Of a DNA stretch of 64,000 bases, positions 59,813 to 64,000 are shown piece after piece. Made by a program: the position numbers and the translations under genes. Location: contig CAYRNR010000025.1 of NCBI GenBank assembly GCA_964425605.1, positions 7,990 through 71,989 of the forward strand. Reading direction: 5' to 3'. The stretch's first letter is position 1, and every line of letters begins with the position of its first letter. This stretch comes from CAYRNR01 sp964425605. GTDB lineage: Bacteria > Myxococcota_A > UBA796 > UBA9615 > CAYRNR01. The notes under the pieces are model-generated. The model was not told where the DNA came from. It saw only the letters and a list, made by a program, of their open reading frames with translations, and did not search any database.

Positions 59813-61462
59813 ATGGGCGACGCGACCACGCATCGGTCGAGGCTCATCCGGGAGCGGCTCGCCGCCCTCGCCTGTGGGATCGTCGTCGCGTTCATACTGC
59901 TCGAGGTCCTCCTCCGCCTGGGTGGGTGGGCATTCCACGCCCAGCACCAGCGACGAGCCGTTCGCGCGATGCAGCGGGAAGGCTCCATCGACATCCTGTG
60001 CATCGGTGAATCCACGACGGCCATGGGGGGGGACGGCTCCTACCCGGCTCAGCTCGAGCGGATCCTCAACGAGCGATCGGGGAGCAGCACCTTCCGCGTG
60101 GTCAACGGGGGCGTCCCTGGTGTGGACAGCTCGGTGCTGATCGCCCGGCTGGACGAGGCCCTCCGCAGCTACGAGCCCGATATCGTCGTGGCGATGATGG
60201 GCGCGAACGACGACCACAACTCCAGGACCGGCGCGTTGCCCCTCGACGAACTCCCCGCCGCGCAGAGGACAGGCCTCCCCTACAGCCTCAAGACCTACAA
60301 GCTCGTGCGTCAGCTCCACCACGATCTGGTGGTGGGTCCGGCGACACAGGACACGACGCGGCGCACTCCGCTCACCCTGCAGGAGCGGGTGTCACGACCC
60401 TCGTGCGATCCCGAGCAAGGGGACGGGGAATCGAAGGAGAGCTGCCCCGGCATCTCTCGAGCCTGGGACCACTTCACCGCGGGTGAGTTCCAGGACGCGG
60501 AGGCTCGATTCGCGGAGCTGCGCGCGCAGTTCCCGGACGATCCCGCGGTGCTCCTCGAGGCCGCGGTGTACGAGAAGCGGCGGGGACGCCTTCGCGAGGC
60601 GGAAAAGGCCCTGGCGCGGGCCAGCGAGCTGGATCCCAGCTCCCCGGAGATCCTCCTGGAGATCGCAGATGTCGGCGTACGCGACCAGCTCGGCCATCCC
60701 CACGAGATCGATCGGTTGCGCGACATCCTGCCCCTGATCCCGGACGATCCGCGGCCACACCTGCTGATGGCCCGACACTTGCGCGCGGACGAGAGGCTCG
60801 AGGCGCTGCTGGTCGCGCTGGAGCTGGAGCCCGATCTGGAACAGACGCGTGTGCAGGTGGCGGCGACCTACCGCGAGCTCGGCAGGTCGGAACTGGCCGA
60901 GGAGCACCTGCTCGAAGCCCTGCGCCGGCGCGATCCGGCCGAACCCGCCTGCATGGCCTGCGTGTTCCTGTTCGCCGGCGAACTGCCGGCGGCGCGGTTG
61001 GAGGAGCTCGACGCGCTCGTCGCGCTCCACCTGGACGCACGCTCCGAGGACGACATCGTCCTCGCGATGTGCGCGGACTACTACAGGAAGCGGGGGTTTC
61101 TGGACCACGCCGCGGAGCTCGACGAGAAGGCGGCTCGGCTGCGGGAGAGCACCGTCCACCCGATGCTGCGGGACAACTACCACCTCCTGTGGGAGGAGCT
61201 GAGCGCGCGCGGCATCCACCTCGTCGCCGTCCAGTATCCGCGACTGCCGGTCGCCCCCCTGGAGCAGCTCTTCGCGTCGGAACCCGGACCGATCATCGTC
61301 GACAACCGCGCCGTGTTCTCACGCGCTCTCGAGCAGCATGCCTACTCGGAGCTGTTCATCGATCGAGGGTACGGGACCTTCGGCCATGCGACGGCACTGG
61401 GAAACCAGCTCATCGCCGAGAACATCGCCGCGGCGATTCTCGGAGATCTGGGGTTGCGCTGA
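59813..61462 (+). CDS. TPR-containing SGNH hydrolase
   Basis: This 549-residue protein has an N-terminal membrane helix (about 16-34) and a split SGNH domain. The first part (about 55-150) carries LCIGESTTAMGG with Ser67, NGGVPGVDSS and MMGANDDHN. An inserted helical region of TPR-like repeats (about 215-420) follows. The C-terminal part completes the fold with ELFIDRGYGTFGHATALGNQLIAENI. This TPR-insert arrangement is a known bacterial type with GEST and GxND blocks. The TPRs suggest protein partners. ATG 59813 is downstream of GAGAGG. The Asp/His block is less standard (D-R-G-Y-G-T-F-G-H), but typical of this subgroup. Confidence 0.82.
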   Translation: MGDATTHRSRLIRERLAALACGIVVAFILLEVLLRLGGWAFHAQHQRRAVRAMQREGSIDILCIGESTTAMGGDGSYPAQLERILNERSGSSTFRVVNGGVPGVDSSVLIARLDEALRSYEPDIVVAMMGANDDHNSRTGALPLDELPAAQRTGLPYSLKTYKLVRQLHHDLVVGPATQDTTRRTPLTLQERVSRPSCDPEQGDGESKESCPGISRAWDHFTAGEFQDAEARFAELRAQFPDDPAVLLEAAVYEKRRGRLREAEKALARASELDPSSPEILLEIADVGVRDQLGHPHEIDRLRDILPLIPDDPRPHLLMARHLRADERLEALLVALELEPDLEQTRVQVAATYRELGRSELAEEHLLEALRRRDPAEPACMACVFLFAGELPAARLEELDALVALHLDARSEDDIVLAMCADYYRKRGFLDHAAELDEKAARLRESTVHPMLRDNYHLLWEELSARGIHLVAVQYPRLPVAPLEQLFASEPGPIIVDNRAVFSRALEQHAYSELFIDRGYGTFGHATALGNQLIAENIAAAILGDLGLR

Positions 61463-61530
61463 CCCGGCCGTAATCGGTCCGATCCCACCAGGGTTGCTCG
61501 AGACCCATGGCCGTTCGCGGAGGGGAGGCC

Positions 61531-61536
61531 TATAGT
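61531..61536 (+). promoter_or_regulatory. -10 box of the SGNH gene at 61558
   Basis: TATAGT lies 22 bases before GTG 61558 and 24 bases after ATG 61507. Transcription from here would exclude the upstream ATG and support the GTG start. No -35 is seen. Confidence 0.4.
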
Positions 61537-61557
61537 ACTCGCGCACCAGGAGATGTC

Positions 61558-62715
61558 GTGAAACGAGAGCCCCCCCGCCCGCAACGGAAGTGGCCCCTCA
61601 AGCTGGGGATGGGGCTCGCCGTGAGCGCCGCGATCCTGCTGGCGGTCGAGGGCCTGCTCCGGCTGCTCCTCGGAGCGCCGCCCCATCCGATCATGGTCCG
61701 CAGCATGATCGGCGACTACGAGTCCTACTTCACCGTGGAACAGGGGTGGGTCCACACCCGCTACCAGGAGAGCGAGCGCGAAGGCCCGTGCCAGCCCTTC
61801 GAGGAGGCGACGGCCGAGCCGCGCATCGCCGTCCTGGGAGGATCGAGCTTGCGCGTCAACGCCGAGGTGCCCGCCTCAGGCCGATTCTCCGATCTGATCG
61901 CCGCACGCACGGGCGTGGAGACCCTCAACCTGGGGTGCAGCGGCGCCGACACCCACGATCTGGAGAGGGTGCTCGAGCAGCTGCTGAGCTGGCCCATGAC
62001 GCTGGTGGTCCTGTACACGGGCCACTGTGACGTGGGCAACGCGTTCATGCTGCAGCGGTACGCGTCCCTGAGTGACCGCACCGCGGCCCGGCTCCAGCCG
62101 CTGCTGGAGGGCACCCAGCTGTTCGTCCAGTACCGCAGAGTGCTGGCCCCGATCAGCCGCAGCGAATTGCCCGGTACCCAGCACGAGGGGCTGCTCCCCG
62201 GTGAAATCGCGGCGCTCGAACATGCCTTCGAGCGGAACCTTCGCCAGATGATCACCCTGTGCAAGGTCCGCGACGTGCCCCTGGTGATGTGCGTCCCGGC
62301 CAGCAATCTGATCGTGCCGGTGCCCGAGAGCGACTCCGAGCCGTATCAGCAGGCCCGCAGGACCTGGGAGGAGGGCATGGCGTTGCTGGCCACCGATCCC
62401 GAGCGCGCGGCCCAGCTCCTCGAGGACGCACGGGACAGCTCGGCGGGCCAGTACCGCGCCACGACGGCCGTGGAGGAGAGCATCCGCCGGCTGGCCCGTG
62501 AGGAGGACGTGACGCTGGTGGATGCGCGCCGCGACCTGCCCACTGGCGCCAGCGGCGTGGTGCCGGATCCCGGGCTCTTCATCGCGGACGGACTCCACCT
62601 CTCGTCAGCCGGGCACCGAGCCCTGACCGATCTGCTGGTGCCGGAGATCCTGGCTGTGCTCCACCCGGGCACGGCTTCCGCAGCCGAGGTACGACCCGCG
62701 GGTGGTACGGACTGA
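61558..62715 (+). CDS. Membrane-anchored SGNH-like protein with GHCD in block III
   Basis: This 385-residue protein has one N-terminal membrane helix (about 18-38). The nucleophile block is VLGGSSLRVN (Ser96/97), and the Asp-x-x-His block is IADGLHLSSAGH. Block III reads YTGHCDVGN (about 153-161), with Cys for the oxyanion Asn, exactly as in the paralogue at 42764-44362. The two also share LLEGTQLFVQYRR versus LERSQLFVQMRR, and a helical insert (ARRTWEEGMALLATDPERA). GTG 61558 with AGGAG upstream is preferred over ATG 61507, as a -10 box lies between. The function is inferred from the family. Confidence 0.83.
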   Translation: MKREPPRPQRKWPLKLGMGLAVSAAILLAVEGLLRLLLGAPPHPIMVRSMIGDYESYFTVEQGWVHTRYQESEREGPCQPFEEATAEPRIAVLGGSSLRVNAEVPASGRFSDLIAARTGVETLNLGCSGADTHDLERVLEQLLSWPMTLVVLYTGHCDVGNAFMLQRYASLSDRTAARLQPLLEGTQLFVQYRRVLAPISRSELPGTQHEGLLPGEIAALEHAFERNLRQMITLCKVRDVPLVMCVPASNLIVPVPESDSEPYQQARRTWEEGMALLATDPERAAQLLEDARDSSAGQYRATTAVEESIRRLAREEDVTLVDARRDLPTGASGVVPDPGLFIADGLHLSSAGHRALTDLLVPEILAVLHPGTASAAEVRPAGGTD

Positions 62716-62772
62716 CCTGGCTCGAGGGAATTCGCGGAGAGGACGGGGCCGTCGCTGCGCCCGCCGATACCG

Positions 62773-63408
62773 TCAGGGGGTCGGCGGCTTGGGCTCGTCC
62801 AGCAACCCGGCCGGCTTGGTCGGGGCGGGGAGGTCCTGTCCCGCCTTCGAGTACGCGTAGGGGAAGCCGGCGAGGGGCTCGTTCCCGAGCACGATCGAGA
62901 TGCCCTCGATGGAGTCCTTCGCGATGACGATCGGCTCCGGGGTCTGTCCGACGGGATCGCCCTTGGTGGGGCCGTCGCCCTTCGCGTCGAGGTGGGCCAC
63001 CAGGTGAACCTCGCCGAGGTTGCGGGGCACGACCGCGGAGAAGGCTCCCGGGCCGCCGCACACCAGGAAGTACTCGGTCGTGAAGAAGCCTTCCTCCGCG
63101 GTGACCCAGAAGTCCATGAGGATGTTGCCCGACGCATCCCCCGAGTGCTCGATGGTGCCACTGAGCGTGACGGATTCCCCCTCCACGATGGGGTGCTTCT
63201 CCGTGGCCACGGACGTCGGCGAGCAGCTCCCGGGGGTGATGGGAACTGGATTGGCGGCTACCGCCTCGCCTCCCTCGACGGGGGCCGGCAATACCTCGCC
63301 CGGGGAACCTCCAGACGCCGGGGCGGCATCCGAGGCCGGGGCAGACAGGCAGGCGGCCAGGGCCACGGGGACCGTCAACGTCGCGAACATGCACAGTAGG
63401 TGTCTCAT
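62773..63408 (-). CDS. Lipoprotein, unknown
   Basis: This 211-residue protein has a signal peptide and lipobox ALAAC (Cys20). A disordered Ala/Pro/Gly linker follows, then a beta-rich domain (SVTLSGTIEHSGDASGNILMDFWV) and a C-terminal Pro-rich tail. The domain resembles generic carboxypeptidase-regulatory-like or transthyretin-like beta sandwiches, although no family can be fixed. ATG 63408 has GGAGGC upstream. It is convergent with the SGNH gene and follows the Asp-rich gene by 101 bases on the same strand. Confidence 0.75.
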   Translation of the reverse strand: MRHLLCMFATLTVPVALAACLSAPASDAAPASGGSPGEVLPAPVEGGEAVAANPVPITPGSCSPTSVATEKHPIVEGESVTLSGTIEHSGDASGNILMDFWVTAEEGFFTTEYFLVCGGPGAFSAVVPRNLGEVHLVAHLDAKGDGPTKGDPVGQTPEPIVIAKDSIEGISIVLGNEPLAGFPYAYSKAGQDLPAPTKPAGLLDEPKPPTP

Positions 63409-63509
63409 GGGGTGCCTCCACACGGTGGGAACATTGGACGAGGATACCGGGAGCGCAGGTCGCGGACAAGCTCCGAGGGCGGGAGACCTCGGGGGCGGGC
63501 GGCGCTGGG

Positions 63510-64000
63510 TCAGGCTCGCCGTAGCGCCCGGATCACGAACAACACCAGCAGCGCCAGCGTGAGGGGCGAGCCGGGGGTCGAGGGCTCGGCGGAGCAAGAG
63601 CAGTCTTCGCCTTCGGGCAAGGTGTCGTCGTCGTCGTCGCTCGGGGTCGTGTCGTCGTCGTCTCCCGGGGTCGCGTCGTCGTCGTCCCCCGGGGTCGCGT
63701 CGTCGTCGTCCCCGGCCGAGTCGTCGTCGTCTCCCGGGGTCGCGTCGTCGTCGTCCCCGGCCGAGTCGTCGTCGTCTCCGGGCGTCGCGTCGTCGTCGTC
63801 GTCGTCTCCCGGGGTCGCGTCGTCGTCGTCTCCCGGGGTCGCGTCGTCATCGTCGTCGTCGCCCTGGGTCGTGTCGTCGTCGTCGTCGTCGCCCTGGGTC
63901 GTGTCGTCGTCGTCGTCGCCCTGGGTCGTGTCGTCGTCGTCGTCACCCTGGGTCGTGTCGTCGTCGTCGTCGTCGCCGACCGTGTCGTCGTCGTCTCCGA
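63510..64000 (-). CDS. Asp-rich protein with MYXO-CTERM-like tail, C-terminal part (5' end outside window)
   Basis: The minus-strand frame is open from base 64000 to a TGA at 63510-63512, with no start inside the window. It encodes about 125 residues of Asp blocks (DDDDTTQG, DDDATPG, DDDSAG units). LPEGEDCSCSAEPSTPGSP, a membrane helix (LTLALLVLFVI) and RALRRA follow. The ending is the same as in the giant protein at 4245-13655 (CSC, Pro-rich spacer, helix, Arg tail), so both are predicted to go through one sorting pathway. The N-terminal functional part is outside the window. Other frames through the tract give only Thr or Arg runs. Confidence 0.85.
   Translation of the reverse strand, partial: GDDDDTVGDDDDDDTTQGDDDDDTTQGDDDDDTTQGDDDDDDTTQGDDDDDDATPGDDDDATPGDDDDDDATPGDDDDSAGDDDDATPGDDDDSAGDDDDATPGDDDDATPGDDDDTTPSDDDDDTLPEGEDCSCSAEPSTPGSPLTLALLVLFVIRALRRA
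63623..64000 (-). repeat. GAC-rich microsatellite encoding Asp linker
   Basis: On the minus strand this is a run of GAC triplets broken by ACCCAGGGC, GCGACCCCGGGA and TCGGCCGGG-type units. It is low-complexity and likely length-variable, and assembly errors are possible here. It parallels the tract at 13312-13545. Confidence 0.85.

Noticed and set aside
61507..61557. ATG 61507 as start of the SGNH gene
   Set aside because: There is no ribosome-binding site, and a TATAGT -10 box lies downstream of it; GTG 61558 has AGGAG.

Overview
The window is a GC-rich stretch from a myxobacterium-like bacterium. Three things point that way. Two secreted Asp-rich proteins end in a Cys-Ser-Cys motif, a hydrophobic helix and an Arg tail, which resembles the MYXO-CTERM sorting signal. 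There are MopE/thrombospondin-3-like Asp-Cys repeats, RCC1-like and FG-GAP repeat surface proteins and many lipoproteins. GTG and TTG starts with good Shine-Dalgarno sites are common. The assignment (Myxococcota or a neighbouring deltaproteobacterial lineage) is an inference; there is no rRNA or housekeeping marker. Coding density is very high, in short divergent and convergent operons with many 1-14 base overlaps. No tRNA, rRNA, CRISPR array or intact transposon was seen.

Layout. 1-2.8 kb: an SGNH (GDSL-like) hydrolase cut by the window edge, then a minus-strand operon of a PP-loop ATPase, a small membrane protein and another SGNH protein. 2.9-17.1 kb: an FG-GAP protein, a giant 3,136-residue Cys/Asp repeat protein, and two tandem polytopic membrane proteins of GT-C type. 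17.1-28.2 kb: the radical SAM core. On the minus strand are a SPASM-like radical SAM protein, an FAD amine-oxidase-like enzyme and a radical SAM protein resembling the tetraether lipid synthase (Tes) family. On the plus strand are five consecutive radical SAM genes (four with cobalamin-binding-type N-termini) and a hotdog thioesterase. 28.3-30 kb: an RCC1-like protein and a lipoprotein with an HExxH motif. 30.4-36.4 kb: an AlkC-type DNA glycosylase, two more cobalamin-type radical SAM genes, an ICMT-like methyltransferase and a flippase-like protein. 36.4-44.4 kb: membrane glycosyltransferase-like and SGNH proteins with a DUF5989-like small protein.

44.4-47.8 kb: a DpgA-like type III polyketide synthase with a crotonase and a GNAT protein, divergent from a second PP-loop ATPase. 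47.8-53.4 kb: lipoproteins, a DegT/StrS aminotransferase, a lipase-like protein lacking its nucleophile, and a TusA-like sulfur carrier coupled to a third PP-loop ATPase. 53.5-62.7 kb: five further SGNH proteins, interrupted by a carbamoyltransferase with DUF5989 and SxtJ-like small membrane proteins. 62.8-64 kb: a lipoprotein and the C-terminus of a second Asp-rich sorted protein.

Read together (inference), the genes look like one large accessory locus that makes and decorates a lipid, polyketide or glycan at the cell envelope. Radical SAM chemistry, a type III PKS, possible sulfur transfer, carbamoylation, PLP amination and SGNH acyl or deacyl steps would build or modify it. GT-C proteins, a flippase-like protein and small membrane proteins would handle the membrane side. 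Two divergent intergenic regions, one in the radical SAM core and one at the polyketide genes, carry nearly the same pair of promoter motifs. This is the best sequence evidence that these parts are expressed together.
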